64,000 nucleotides of DNA from Panicum virgatum (Eukaryota > Streptophyta > Magnoliopsida > Poales > Poaceae): positions 20,591,756-20,655,755 of the forward strand of contig NC_053141.1 in assembly GCF_016808335.1 (NCBI RefSeq), given 5' to 3'. Below, in pieces: positions 42,553-54,624 of the stretch. Below the pieces are notes generated by a model. The model was not told the DNA's origin. It did no database searches and saw only the letters and a program-made list of their open reading frames with translations. A program made the translations under genes and the position numbers. Within the stretch, counting starts at the first letter, position 1. Every line of letters begins with the position of its first letter.

Positions 42553-45500
42553 TGTTGGTATTTCTTAACTCTTACAGAGAAGTCCGCAAGCGCAAGGAAA
42601 TACCGTTGTAGCACTTCACCCGGGAGTATTCAGGGTATCGTATTTTCCACGAGAAACGGGTGTGTAACTGTCTTCTATCTAGATTACCCCGAAGAAGAAA
42701 AGAGATAGAGAGACCTTAGGATAGTGTGATTCTGATCTATGGATAGGTTCAAGCAAAGATAGACTAATGTTTCCACTCGCTCACTTCAGGCACCGGTTTG
42801 ACCCTGGTCTGCCAAGGAATATCCGGTATCGCTCTATGTCGTACCCAGGCGGGGGGGGGGGGGAGTGCACTAACCACGCAGACTGTCTCCATAGCGGACG
42901 GACAGGGCTGTCACCACCTGCCGTCTACCCCACAATACCAGCTGAGTATGAGACAAACAAAGGTAATCTAAGGCCCAGACACCACGCCTATGCCTTCGAC
43001 TACTACTCTAGAGTCGCACAGGGTTATCCCGTCTTTATCAGGGGCCCTCTTCTAGAGTATCCGCTACGAGAACGGACGATAAACCCGCGAACGAATGAGA
43101 ACAAAAGAATAACTCTACTAGAACTCACCGAATAGAAGAACCCGGATATGTACTCCAAATGTACCGTATCCGTAGAGGTACAAAGCCGAAGAGACGCCGA
43201 CAAGTCCGGCTCTTCTCCGAACTCCTTCCTCACACACTCCCTAGGCTAATGATACAAAGAGGTGGAGCATCTCTACTCTTCTCCTTCACATATGAAATGG
43301 TGTGTGTTTTGGGGGGGAGGAATGAATGGATGAATGAGATGGGGGAGGAGAGAGGCCCTTTATATAGTGGTGGAGGTGCCTTGGGAGAGTGGAGATCCTA
43401 GGAATATTCCACCCTTGATCCTCTTCTAATATGGAAACATTATCTCCCCCGGATAAGGATGAGCAGGGGCTACTCCACGTCGAGCTGCACCTGGACATAC
43501 GCTTGTCCAGGTTCGGCTGAACCTGGGGGTTGGCTGACCCCCAAGTGCAGGTTCTTCGGCTCTGCTGTGGCAGAACCACCTGAATTATCCTGGCTCAAGT
43601 GCACTGGCCATCACCATAAAGGCAACACCGACACAAACACACTTCAAACGGAACAATTCTTGGTCTATTAGGTAACGTCCCGATACAACCACTGATTCTC
43701 GGATTGAACAAGCATACCCCGCACGAAGGCGAGTCCTGAGATATTACAACCACATATTTTACAACACAAGCACAGCAGCTATTACAAACCAGCTCAACGC
43801 CAAATTACAGGTGCAAACTTAGTAAAACAGTTATACAAGCCATAACTTTAAGTTCAGAGTTGAAAAGCAGCGGATAAAAAATACGACGGCTACAACACGT
43901 CGCCAAAGTATACCAAGCTAGCCCAAGCAAGGTATCACTCGTCGGGGTCATTGCTGGCCAAAGACGGATCCCATTCTACGGACTAGCCAGGAGGCAAAGA
44001 GCAGGGCCAAGAGAAATTAGCGATCTGGTCCTCAAAACTCATACCTGAAAAAGGTTTCAACAGCAAGGCTGAGTATTCTAATACTCAGCAAGACTTAACC
44101 GTCAACGGGTATACGTAGCCCACCTAACTAGACTATGCAAGGTTCTGTGAGGCTCTGGTTTTCCTTTTGCTGAAAAGCAATAAAGAGTAGGTCCTTACTT
44201 TCAAATTTTAGCTTCCAAGATTCTAGTTGATTAACCATTCTATGTAAGCAACTACTATTCAACCATGGTAGAACTTTAAGCAAACATCAAGATTGATCAT
44301 AATAATGTTGCTCTTATTACTCTGTGTGGCAAAGAGATCAAGCAGTCCCAAACCGTGAGAAGCGGATGATTCGAATCGAATTTGTTAACCTGGCCAGGCA
44401 GACCTAACACACACGTTTGGAACACCGTCAGGTCGTTCCTAAACAACCGTTTACCTTTCTTTCCAGCTTGTGGATAGGGTTACTCTCCCCGACTACAGGG
44501 CACCAACCTCGTCCCTGAAGCCGCGGTGTTGTGTAACATAAACATAAATAAAACCTATCCCTAAGAGAGAGTGAAAGGTATATCCACTCCCCAGTCCAAT
44601 CGGCTACTAGACTTACCGCGTACCATATTTACGGCATGTGGCTAGTACGTTCAAAAACTTAACCAACACTACCACACACCGCGACCTTAGCAAGTTCATC
44701 AACACAGACGGGGTCTCACACAAGGTCATGATATCGAACACGACCCCGTCCATCGGCCTTATATTGATAGCAGAAAGTAAACAAGCAATTCCTATAGAGC
44801 TCGCGAGTGACAGGCAATCACTCGACTTTTACCGGTCCTATAAGCTTAGCAATTGTTCGAACTCAAGTCTAGTGTTCAGTACATAGGTTCCTAGGATCAT
44901 GCATCTAGGGTTTCAATTCAAATCCTAAGAACTGTAAATGCACAAGTAAGTAAAACAATAAATGATAATAATTTGAAATATAGGTTATGTCCGGGGCTTG
45001 CCTTCTCGGTAGTCGCTAGCTAAGACAGCCTTGGGCTCTTCCGAACTTTGGTCCGGGGCTTCAGTTAGTACAGCAGTGTTCACCTAGGCTTCTGGATCAC
45101 CTCCTTCAGACTCCGGGATCAGCTCGTACGTCCCGTAAGCTAACACCGTAGTATCTATATGTGATGCAAGAACAGTATTATAAACATACGCACGATGTGG
45201 TGAAGCTGCAGTTAACACTAAGCAAACAAAAATTAACACACACATGGGCAGTCATTTATGGAGTAGATACTAACATTTCTAACTACACAAGGCATCATGA
45301 TCAACAACACAAAAGAATCTCACTACTACATAAAACAAGTTGTAGTTGATTCCTATAGCTTGCAATTCATGGTTTGCTAATAAATACCTAACTCAGTACA
45401 CATTTAGTAATAATTTCAGCAAACATTACATCAAATATAAGGTAAACAGAATAATCTATCCTGCAAATTTTGTACCAAATCATACAGCCATTTAGTCAGA

Positions 45501-47699
45501 ACAATTCATTTATTCAGACAACACTTAGAACAAGATTGAATTCTTCAGATCAAACTACACTACTTATGAAGCTCAAAATTTTTCAAAACAGACTTCATAT
45601 GCTTATGAACACCTCATAAATTTTTCATAATTTATCTTGGAATAAAAATGAAGTAACAAATTAGACAAAAATAAACCACATAGGGTAAAACTAATTAATA
45701 CAGAAAGTTTTATACAGATTCTGGATCCTACATTCTACAGACATGAACACACAACTAATAGAGTGTTCTACAGAAATTATCAGAATTTTCTAAGCAGGGG
45801 AACTATTTATCACAATTAAAGATCACTTACTAATCATTAAATCATAGCTATAGCTACACATGAGAACTGACCACGAAATTTTTATAGTAACCCTGGCACC
45901 ACATGATTACTCTACCATAAACATTTCACAGCATAACATTGCTTCAAACATCAGTTATGGAAAAGATAAAAACAACTAGCATTTAAGCACTAGTAACACA
46001 AATCTATTTTTACAGCAAAAAATCTCAACTAACACCCAACATATTATGATTCTAATGCATAGAGCTACTCTCAAGGATTCCAAAACATCTAGGTTTGCAT
46101 GTTTTTGATTTTTCTACGAATTTCTATGGAATTTCAAAGTTTACAGCCAAAATAACAAAGAGGTCCATGCTGACACTATTCACATGAGTCTCAGGCTATG
46201 CAGATAACCCCTCGGGTTTTTGCTCCTTTTAACCCGAGGTCCCTGGCCGTGGTCAGAGAAGGGGCGCGGGGTTGACCGGCCAAATCCGGCGACGGCGATC
46301 GCCAGCGGCGAGGGTGGAGAGGCTGGGAAGGTTCACCAGGTCCGTGCGCACCTGTAGATGCCCGGAATCAAGGTCGGGGTGGGCTGTAGCGGCGGCGCGA
46401 CGAGAGCAGGCGGGTCGGCGGCGGAGAAGAATGGCGGAGTCGGTGCTCCGGTGAGCTACAGCGGAGGAAATCGGGCCGAGGAGGACCAGTGAAGCAAGCT
46501 GAAGGTGCTGGTGGGTTCGATTTAGGTCGATCCGTGGCGGAGGGGTGGCTCCGCGTGCGAGCAGGGGCGGCGAAGGTGTTCCAGTGCGTCGGAGTGTGGA
46601 AAAATCGAAAGAGCGAGAGGATTAGCTTGCTGGGGTATTTGTAGTGCTCATGCGTGCGCGAGAACGAGAGCCGGGGCTCTGATTTGGGCTTGCCACGACG
46701 ACGGCGAGGTGGCGGCCGGCGGGCGCTCGGTGCTGCATGGCAAGGAGAGAAGAGGACACGGCGCGAGGCAAAAGCGGCGGTGAGGGCTCGGGCGCGACGC
46801 GTGGGGAAGCTCAGAAGCAGGAGGTGGCCCTGGAGACGGCCCCGAGCGGCGGCGGCACTGAACAGCGGCGGCGTGAAGCAGAGGAGCAGGCAGGAGGAAC
46901 GAGAAGGTGGAGTGATTTGCAATTTCAGAAAATTTCAGGGATCAGTCTGTAAAACAAAGATAACTTTTAATCTAGGGCTCAAATGAAAAAGTGCCCAACA
47001 TGGAAGTTGTTCAATTTTTCAAGATCTACAACTTTGATGTTGTGCAAAAATTGATTTGACAAAAGATTGAGGAGTTATTTTGAAAACATAAGAACGATTT
47101 TGAATTCAAAGGACTTTTGTCTTTTCCAAGGCAATATCACATCAAATCTAGGCTGAAAAGTAAATTTTGCTGCCAAGTAATGATTACACGACATTTTTCA
47201 AATAAACCCTCCACAAAAGCTATAATCACACATCCTATTCAAATAAAACTATAAAGTTGACCTTGGAATAATTCATAATTACACAAAGGTCCTTAAAATT
47301 TTAAAATAGGCCCTTGCTCAAACAATTTCACACCTGAAGCACAGGAAATAAATGTAGTTTTATTGTGCAGACACCTAGGGTGTCACAGCTGCTTCCTCTA
47401 GTAGGCTGACAGGTGGGCCCTGAGCCTTATCCTCAGGTGCATCTTGCGTGGCGCGCCCGTTCCCTCTGATTTGTGGGCCCTCCTTGTAAGTGGCATTTCT
47501 GGGTAGCAGTATTTTGTGCATTTTATCGTGTGTTCTCCTGTGTTTTCTTTGCTTTGCAGATGTGGGTGCCTGCAGATGACAATTCACCAAAACTCGTGGA
47601 ATTGATTAGTTACAAGCCCTACGTCTAAGTTTGGTGATTAAATATCATGAAAAGCTGCAGGAGTTGACGGTTAATTTTTGCACTTAAGGACCGTCAACA
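42553..47699 (-). repeat. 5' LTR, split by a solo LTR
   Basis: LTR parts are 42553-43565 and 47388-47699, together about 1.3 kb and closely matching 31853-33172. The TATA box is at about 43359-43367, the palindrome pair at 43509-43524 and 43526-43541. A run of twelve G near 42851-42862 is longer than in the sister LTR. Confidence 0.92.
43566..47387 (-). mobile_element. Chromovirus-type solo LTR (3822 bp) inside another LTR
   Basis: Ends TGTGGCAGAACC and GGTGTCACA; on the minus strand the start is TGTGACACCCTAGG. Flanks are TCTGC and GCTGC (4 of 5); shifting by one base gives a perfect CTGCT duplication but non-canonical GTGG/ACAG ends. The target can be seen uninterrupted in the sister LTR near 32862. 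The interior is A/T-rich, with a G/C-rich block at 46240-46910 that is C-rich on the minus strand. No primer site or coding region adjoins it. It belongs to a different family from 38520-41817. Confidence 0.85.
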
Positions 47700-47956
47700 C
47701 TCGGCATCCTCCATGTCGGCGTGCTTGTTGACGACGGCCATCATGTCGGAGACGGTCATTGGGTTGGTTTCGAACATCTTCCTCCATAGTTCGATACTAT
47801 GGAGGCCTTGGTGGAAGTGGTAGATCACATCCCTGTCATCAACCTCTAAAATCATGTTATGGTTAGCAAAGTACCTTTTGATGTAGTCACGCAAGGACTC
47901 AGAGGGAAGCTGCATGACGCTGCGCAGATTCCATCTGGTTTTGGGACCCGGGCAGG
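47700..47956 (-). pseudogene. Tat gag, middle segment
   Basis: The minus strand reads SLRDYIKRYFANHNMILEVD, VIYHFHQGLHSIELWRKMFE and MAVVNKHADMEDAE, standard for Tat gag downstream of the core. It lies between two insertions: the 15.8-kb Athila-type element on the left and a solo LTR on the right. Confidence 0.88.
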
Positions 47957-49263
47957 TGTTGGGTATTTTAACGATGCGAATTAATCCGCAAGTGCACGGA
48001 TACCGTCGTAGCTTTCACCCATGAGTATTCAAGAGTATCATTTCCACAGGGAACGTGTGTGCACTAACTCCTAACTCAGTCGGTCCAAGGACACACCAAG
48101 ATTAAGTGGCAAGGCTGGAGAGGATTCCTGCGGTAGCACTAAAGATGAGTTAAAGGTCGATCTCTCGGGTAAGACTCGCTTCGGGCACCGAATTACCCCT
48201 GTAATGGTCAGGAGACTCCGGCCAATGGCTCTATGCTATATCCGAACGTGGAGGACTACTAAGGACCAACAGGGTTGTCACCACCTGTGGCCTACCTCAC
48301 AGACCGTGGGATATAAGGCAAACGAAGGTAACCCTTAGCATAGACACCACGCCTACGCTACTGATTACTACTGCAGTCTAACTACGTCTGATATCTCGTA
48401 GCAAACTACAGCACTCCGTATAAATACGGAGCGACGAACCCACGAGTAAGAGAACTGATATCACCCATACCAAAATACTATGCAATACAAGAATCATAAG
48501 TACTAACTTACTCATACCAGAGGAAGCCAGCATCCGTAGAGGTACAAGTTGGAGAAGAGTGCCGATAGGACGGCGCCCCTCCGAACTACTCCTCACCCTC
48601 CTGCTACTCTAAACACTAGCCTAGGCAGCGCCTCGCCTTTGCAATGAAGCACAAGTTCTACATGATGGTGGTGTTGAATTGGGAGCTCTCCTCCTCCTTA
48701 TATAGCCCTCCAAGAGTGGATCCTTGGGTGAACTTTCGAGGTGGTACCATCTGGAGCCGGCGTAGGGGACGCGATGGGAGTTTGCAAGAGAAAGATGGGC
48801 CTGATTGGGCCTAGTAGGGGGTCGGGCAACCCAAGGGTTCGGCCGACCCCTTTCTGAGGCCGTCAGGCCCCATCTTCGGCCTGTGGACTCCTTGTGGGCT
48901 CTCTGTGTTGGCTTGTGGGTGTCCCCTGAATGTTAAGTGGGTTAAGCTTGTCATTTGGCCTTCGGATCCTTGTGTCTGCTTCTGGTTTTTTCAGAAGTGT
49001 GTTTTCTCTTGGGCTTGAGCTGATTTGCTTCTGGATGTGGGCTCTCTAATTCTCATGCTTGTGTAGCATGCTCTGAATTGTACTATTGGCTTCATTTCAG
49101 CATGGTTTCCCTCCATATGCAGACACTGTCTCCTGAAAACGGTCATTCACCAAAACTTGTGGAAATGATTAGTATTAAACTCCTATCTCTAGTTTGGTGT
49201 TTGTTTTGGCATTGTTCTTTGCCAGAGTTGACGGTCAGATATGACACTTAAGGACCGTTAATA
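47957..49263 (-). mobile_element. Solo LTR of an Athila-type element (1307 bp) in Tat gag
   Basis: The left end is TGTTGGGTATTTT; the right end GGACCGTTAATA is a decayed form of ...GTCAACA. Flanks are GCAGG (47952-47956) and GTAGG (49264-49268), one transition apart. The minus-strand TATA box is at about 48698-48707, the palindrome pair at 48818-48832 and 48834-48851, and the conserved block at 48263-48299. C-to-T changes at the end and in the duplication fit an older insertion. Confidence 0.85.
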
Positions 49264-50799
49264 GTAGGCTGCCTGGTAGTACTGGACGAAGGCGGTGCAG
49301 AGATCCTGCCAGCTGTTGATTATGCCGGCAGGAAGGGATTCAAGCCAGTTGAGCACCTGGCGACTCATCATCACCGGGAAGTACGCCGCCAAGATATCAT
49401 TGTTGCCGTTGGCAGCTCGGACGGCGATGGCATAGGTGCGCAGCCACGTCTTGGGGTCAGATTCGCCATCAAATTTCTCGATGTTGACCGGCTTGAAGGT
49501 CGCGGGCCACTGGATGGCTCGCAACCTGTCGGAGAAGGCGGAGAAGCCGTCGAGGTCGTCCGCCGGGTCGTAATCGTTGCCGCGAGGTTGACGATCGCAG
49601 TTGTTGCGGTTGGCGCCAGGTACGCCATGTTCCTCGCCGTAGCGGCGACGTCGCTCCCACTCGGCGTCATCCCGCTCGCGATGGCAGTTGGTGATGCAGG
49701 GTCGAAGATCGCGGCGGTCGAGGCGGGCGCGGAGATCCGGCTGGTGGATCTCCTCGTCGCGGCGATGGGGGCGTATCGAGCAGTTGGAGCTCGACTGCGC
49801 CCAGTAGTTGGAGTACTCCTTCCTCAAGTGCTGAGCCTGGGTTGCTGCAATGTGTAGGCGAGCACGAGCTTTTGCAATCCCAGGAGTTTGAGGAAGACCC
49901 TCGAATACCTGGAGTACGGCAGCCATGTTTGCAGATGGTGTAGCGAAGACTTGATGGCCGTCGTAGTCCAGGATGAACTCGTTTTCGAGGTTCCTGGGCC
50001 TTGGTGGGGATCCACGCCATCACCCAACCTGAGGGTTGCGACGCTCGCAGTTGTCGAGATCTTCTTCACCTTGGCAGATGACCTCCTCATTAGCCCGACG
50101 GTCGGCGCGAAGAGAGATGCGGTGAAGATGTTATGCCCGCTATTGGTCGTCCTCGCCGTTGAAGGACTCAGAGTCCAGCGAGACGACCGAGATCTAGTGC
50201 CGGCCATCGGGGCTGTTGCGGTTGGGCGGAAGGGTGAAGACAACAACCTAATATTCGGCCTCAGGAGGTGAGGGCGAATAAAATTGGATTTGCTCCGGGT
50301 CGGACTGATACAACTCGGTGATGTGCAGGTTACCTATAAGTACTCGGACCTTATCTGAGTACACCGCTGAGTTGTTGCGAAGCTCGTGGGGTACGATGGC
50401 CGAGTGGCCTGGACGACCCAACACGCTCTCATCGAGTTGTATGCACTCGGCGATGGATCTGGTAACGCGATCTATTCCGGAGATTAGATCGCTATTGGAG
50501 ATGGCAGGACGGCGTGTTGCCCTGGGGCGAACGATCAGTGGATCGTTGATGTCGAGTTCGGAAACTCGATGAGCGATGGAGCTCTGCACCGTCAGATCGG
50601 ATCTTACGCTTGTGGAACTGCCGCTCTCGGTGCTCGATGGGCTGGTGGGTGGGTTCCGGGGAATCGTAGTTTCCGGGAAACTACCAAAGGTGGGCCTCCA
50701 TATGGACGCTGTCATTGGCGGAGAAGAAGACGCGGGATCTTGATGCCATCGAACTCGCTGTAAGGACTCCTGAGAAATCTCCCCTACCTGGCATGCCAA
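49264..50799 (-). pseudogene. Tat gag, N-terminal half
   Basis: A minus-strand start near 50746 gives MASRSRVFFSANDSVHMEAH, then a poorly conserved leader across shifting frames (49824-50799). The gag core is at 49264-49560: FDGESDPKTWLRTYAIAVRA, FPVMMSRQVLNWLESLPAG and SWQDLCTAFVQYYQ. Frame changes near 50247 and 49880 break it. It continues at 47956 across a solo LTR. The sequence just inside the LTR, GTTGGCATGCCAGGTAGGGG on the minus strand (50781-50800), should be the primer site. Confidence 0.85.
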
Positions 50800-50800
50800 C

Positions 50801-51283
50801 TGTCGGATTGCTTATCCGGCAAGTCCACCAGGCATATGCCCGGTGGTAGATTTGTAGATGAAGGGGGGATTCCGGACTACCCAACACGCTAGATGGTTGC
50901 GAGATGACGCTAGGGTTTAGATTTGTTCGGGCCGCTCGGGAGCGTAATACCCCTTGTCTTGTGATTTGTGTATTGTATGAGCTTGATGATGATGAAGATG
51001 AATGCGTTCTATGGGTCTCCTCATAGCGCCTTTATAGGCCAGGTGCCGTGGGTTACAAGTAAGGGAGGATATCTACTCAGGTTGTTACATGTAATTAGGT
51101 TGGTTGAGATCCCTAGATATCCGGAATCCATATCCATGCCTTGATCCTGATCCTCGGAGGAACCTTTCGACGTCCAGCCGAGTGCCTGTTCACCGGGTAG
51201 TCATGCGGAGTAGTCCTGACCGAGTAGGTACCTAGTCGGGAGATAACTACTCGGCTGGGAGGTACCCGGATGTACCTCTGTCA
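50801..51283 (-). repeat. 5' LTR of the Tat element
   Basis: On the plus strand it starts TGTCGGATTG and ends CTCTGTCA; partner of 10475-10953. The TCCTT duplication follows at 51284-51288. TATAAAG lies near 51030-51036 on the minus strand. Confidence 0.93.
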
Positions 51284-51324
51284 TCCTTCTTTAACGCATT
51301 AGAGTAGGCATGGTGTAGAAGAGT

Positions 51325-51508
51325 GCCAGAAATGGAACATGTACCAGTGGAAACAATTGAACTGCAGAAGGATCTTCGATATGAAGAAGTGCTTGTCAAA
51401 ATCTTGGACACCGTTACCAGAAGGACAAGGAATTCTGAGGTACGGATTTGCAGAGTCCAATGGAGTAGGCATGGAGTAGAAGAAGCTACATGGGAATGCG
51501 AAGAACGA
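51325..51508 (+). pseudogene. Chromodomain segment inverted relative to its integrase
   Basis: The plus strand reads a clean chromodomain with lead-in: VPVETIELQKDLRYEEVLVK, ILDTVTRRTRNSEVRICRVQ and WSRHGVEEATWECE. The flanking integrase (HVSQLRK ending at about 51509) and the tail (NALKKE at 51289-51300, continuing at 10474) are on the minus strand. The normal order is integrase-chromodomain-tail, so just this piece is flipped. A 22-bp partial copy of GAGTAGGCATGGAGTAGAAG sits at the left breakpoint (51302-51323). Chromodomains guide such elements to marked chromatin; here the protein is disrupted. Confidence 0.85.
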
Positions 51509-52680
51509 CATTTCCTTAGCTGAGAGACATGAGATACCGGATGTATATCCGACATTTCCTTGGGCAGTTGAATACGGCAGGCTACCACTCCAAATCTCTT
51601 TACTACTTGGCAGGGTCCAATATACCGAGGAGCTAATTTTCCTTGAACTTGAAACCTTCGAGTCCCTCGAATCGGAGAGACCTTAAGGTTTACATAATCT
51701 CCAACTTCAAAGCATAATTCTCTTCTTCGCTTGTCTGAATAGCTCTTCTGCCGGGATTGAGCTGCTTTTAGCTTTTCTCTAATTTCAGCTACATGGTCTT
51801 CTGCTTCTTTTATAAGGGCTGGTCTGGTTAACGTATGCTCTCCTACTTCTGACCACATCAAAGGTGTTCTACACTTTCTGCCATAAAGAGCCTCAAAAGG
51901 TGACATGCCTAAGCTTGCTTGATAACTGTTGTTATACGAGAACTCTGCATAGGGTAAACTCTATTCCTAGTCCTTGCCATAGGTAAGTACGCAGGCTCTT
52001 AACATATCCTCTATAATTTGATTTACTCTTTCTGTTTGACCATCGGTCTGTAGGTGATAAGCTGAACTAAAATCCAACTTTGTACCCATGGCTTTATGCA
52101 GGCTTCTCCAAAACTTAGAGGTAAATTGGGTTTCTGAAACAATTCTGCTAGGGACACCATGTAGTTTCACTATGTGGTCTATATAGAGTCGGGCTAATTT
52201 TTCTCCACCGTAATTGGTTCGTACGGGCAAGTAGTGAGCGACCTTGGTGAGTCGATCCACTATCACCCATATTGAATCATTTCCTTTCTGGGCCTTGGGC
52301 AAACCAACCACAAAATCCGTGCCAATCTCATCCTATTTCCAAACCGGGATGGGTAATGGTTGCAATAATCCAGCTAGCTTCTGATGCCCAGCTTTGACTC
52401 TTTGGCAAATATCACAATGGGCGACAAACTGGGCGATATCCGCCTTCATTCCATTCCACCAATATTTTTGCCTCAAATCCATATACATCTTGGTAGCTTC
52501 GGGGTGGATAGAGTATGCCGAGTTATGGGATTCATCCATAATAATATGCCCGAGTTTCCCTTCCTTGAGCACACAAATTCTACTCTTATACCATAAGGTT
52601 CCTTTGTCATCCACTCTAAAATCTGGGGCCTTATTTTCTCCGGTGTGCTTATGGATTTTCATCAAGTCTTGGTCCGAACC
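51509..52680 (-). pseudogene. Chromovirus integrase
   Basis: On the minus strand the zinc region (HNSAYSIH ... CDICQRVKAGHQK, 52333-52665) precedes the core (51967-52311), with Asp in VDRLTKVAHYLPV and Glu in DGQTERVNQ; the middle Asp is lost because SETQFTS replaces the usual SDRGTQF. The C-terminal part (51509-51906) has MSPFEALYGRKCRTPLMWSE and GDYVNLKVSP. Stops separate the three parts. Confidence 0.88.
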
Positions 52681-52806
52681 TTGGGCCTTTCAAATTTCTT
52701 CTTCTAAGGTAGGCTGAATACTTAACTTGCGATAGGATCCTTGTGGAATAATGTGCACATTTAATCATGCCATTTCTTCCTGTAGATGGGCATTCTTGGG
52801 CCCGAG

Positions 52807-53700
52807 CTACTTATGAGACTTTCTGCTTAAGGCATCTGCTACCACATTAGCTTTGCTGGGATGGTAATGGATTTCTAGATTATAATCCTTAACCAATTCC
52901 AACCACCTTCTTTGCCTTAAGTTCAAATCTGATTGGGTGAAGATACACTTCAGGCTCTTATGGTCGGTGTAAATCTCACACTTATTTTCGATCAAGTAAT
53001 GCCTCCAGATCTTAAGGGCATGCACTACGGCTGCAAACTCCAAATCATGGGTTGGAAAATTCTGCTCATGAGGCTTGAGCTGACGGGAAGCATATGCAAC
53101 TACTTTCCCATCTTGCATAAGAACACACCCTAATCCTTGTCGGGATGCATCACAATAGATGACAAAGTCCCGATGAATATCTGATAGGGTTAGTACTGAG
53201 GCGGTGGTCAATCTTTTCTTCAATTCTTGGAAACTTCTTTCACATGACTCTGTCCAAGTGTATTTCTTATCTTTCCTTAGTAGCTCTGTCATGGGTCTAG
53301 CTATCTTGGAAAATCCTTCAATAAATCTCTGGTAATAACTGGCTAATCCAAGAAAACTTCTGATTTCACTAACATTGGTCGGCTGTTGCCAGTTGGAAAC
53401 TGCTTCAACTTTCTCAGGGTCAACTGCTACTCCTTCTGCGGTCAAAATATGACCAAGGAAAGCCACTTTCTCTAGCCAAAATTCACATTAGCTTAATTTA
53501 GCATAGAGTTTGTGCACTCAACTTTTCCAAAACTACTCATAGGTTTTGTTCATGCTCTTGAGCACTTTTGGAGTAAATAAGTATATCGTCAATAAAGACT
53601 ACGACAAACTTATCTAACTCATCCATAAACACCTTGTTCATGAGGTTCTTGAAATAAGCATGTCATTGGTGAGTCCAAAAGACATCACTGTAAATTCAAA
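52807..53700 (-). pseudogene. Chromovirus RT C-terminal part and RNase H
   Basis: Open from 53466 on the minus strand: [38 protein letters not shown], RNase H residues in [10 protein letters not shown] and YTDHKSL, and [11 protein letters not shown] at the end. The active-site FIDD lies in another frame at 53585-53596, in a heavily broken stretch (53467-53700). The region 52666-52806 is a linker. Confidence 0.88.
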
Positions 53701-54573
53701 CTACCCATAACGTGTGACAAAGGCTGTCTTTGGGATGTCACTTTCCCTAATCTTGAGCTGATGGTATCCTGATCTTGGATCAATCATAGATAAATACTTG
53801 GCTCCTTTTAGTTGATCAAAGAGATCATTTGTCCTAGGGAGAGGATACTTATTCTTGATAGTGACCTCATTTAGTGCACGATAATCCACACACATCCTCA
53901 TACTTCCATCCTTCTTCTTGAAAAACAGGACTGGGGCTCCCCACGGGGATGAACTAGGTCTGATGAAACCACTTTGTTGCAAATCTCCTAACTGTTTCTT
54001 CAACTCTGCTAATTCTGAGGCTGTCATCCTACAGGGTCTCTTGGTGATAGGAGAGGTTTCGGGGATAAGGTCAATAACACATTCTATATCTCTGTCGGGT
54101 GGCATTCCAGGGAGTTCTTCCAGAAAAACATCTGGGTATTCATCCACTACCGGGACTAACTCCAGGGTCTTAGCCTCCATGCTAAAAACCATCGGGTCTG
54201 GTCTACTTCCCTTAGTATGACAGATCACTTGCACTCCATCTGAGTTGGTCAGGTGTACTACCTTGTCAGCACATCCTATGTGACCATCATGCTGGCTTAA
54301 CCAATCCATTCCAAGGATTATGTCTATCCCCTTAGATTTGAGTACTACTAGGTCTGCTAAGAATTCTACCCCACTTAAAATGATCCTTACCCGGGTACAA
54401 CCTAGTCGACAATGTATATCCGCCCCAGGCGTACGGGTTAATAGGGGTAACTTTAGTCGTACTGTGGGTATATTGTGCTTCTCCACAGAGCTTGATGATA
54501 TGAATGAATGTAATGCTCCAGAATCAAACAGTACTATTGCAAGAATTGAACCAACTAAAAACTCACCAAGCAC
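53701..54573 (-). pseudogene. Chromovirus protease and RT N-terminal part
   Basis: A 290-codon minus-strand frame contains the protease motif [24 protein letters not shown], then the RT start [20 protein letters not shown] and [14 protein letters not shown] (Asp of the first catalytic motif retained). It ends at a stop near 53702 where FVTRYG should continue. Confidence 0.9.
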
Positions 54574-54624
54574 TACTCCTTGGGCATTCTGGGCCTCCTG
54601 AATGTTGATGTGGTTGACGCGGGC

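Larger units (their letters stand above)
31853..47699 (-). mobile_element. Athila-type LTR retrotransposon without RT or integrase, TSD CTCGG
   Basis: LTRs lie at 31853-33172 and 42553-47699 (the latter split by a solo LTR), flanked by CTCGG at 31848-31852 and 47700-47704. The primer site (42526-42544) and hairpin plus polypurine tract (33173-33209) fix the minus orientation. Between them are gag, two tandem protease-like domains and a C-terminal region, and 3.5 kb of non-coding sequence. I see no trace of RT, RNase H or integrase, so it would depend on a partner element. LTRs differ at about 5-6% by eye over the first 330 bases. Confidence 0.92.
10475..51283 (-). mobile_element. Tat-lineage Ty3/Gypsy retrotransposon, complete, expanded by nested insertions
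   Basis: LTRs of 479 bp (10475-10953) and 483 bp (50801-51283) are flanked by the 5-bp duplication TCCTT (10470-10474, 51284-51288). Minus-strand gag, protease, RT, RNase H, a second RNase H and integrase lie between, in that order from the right, and an antisense gene lies between pol and the 3' LTR, a known trait of Tat elements. Four insertions account for about 29.5 kb; without them the element would be about 11.3 kb. LTRs differ at about 9-10% of positions by eye. All coding parts are broken. Confidence 0.93.

Noticed and set aside
46368..46922. 184-codon minus-strand frame with Arg/Pro/Ser-rich product
   Set aside because: It lies in the G/C-rich leader part of a solo LTR and has no recognisable domain.
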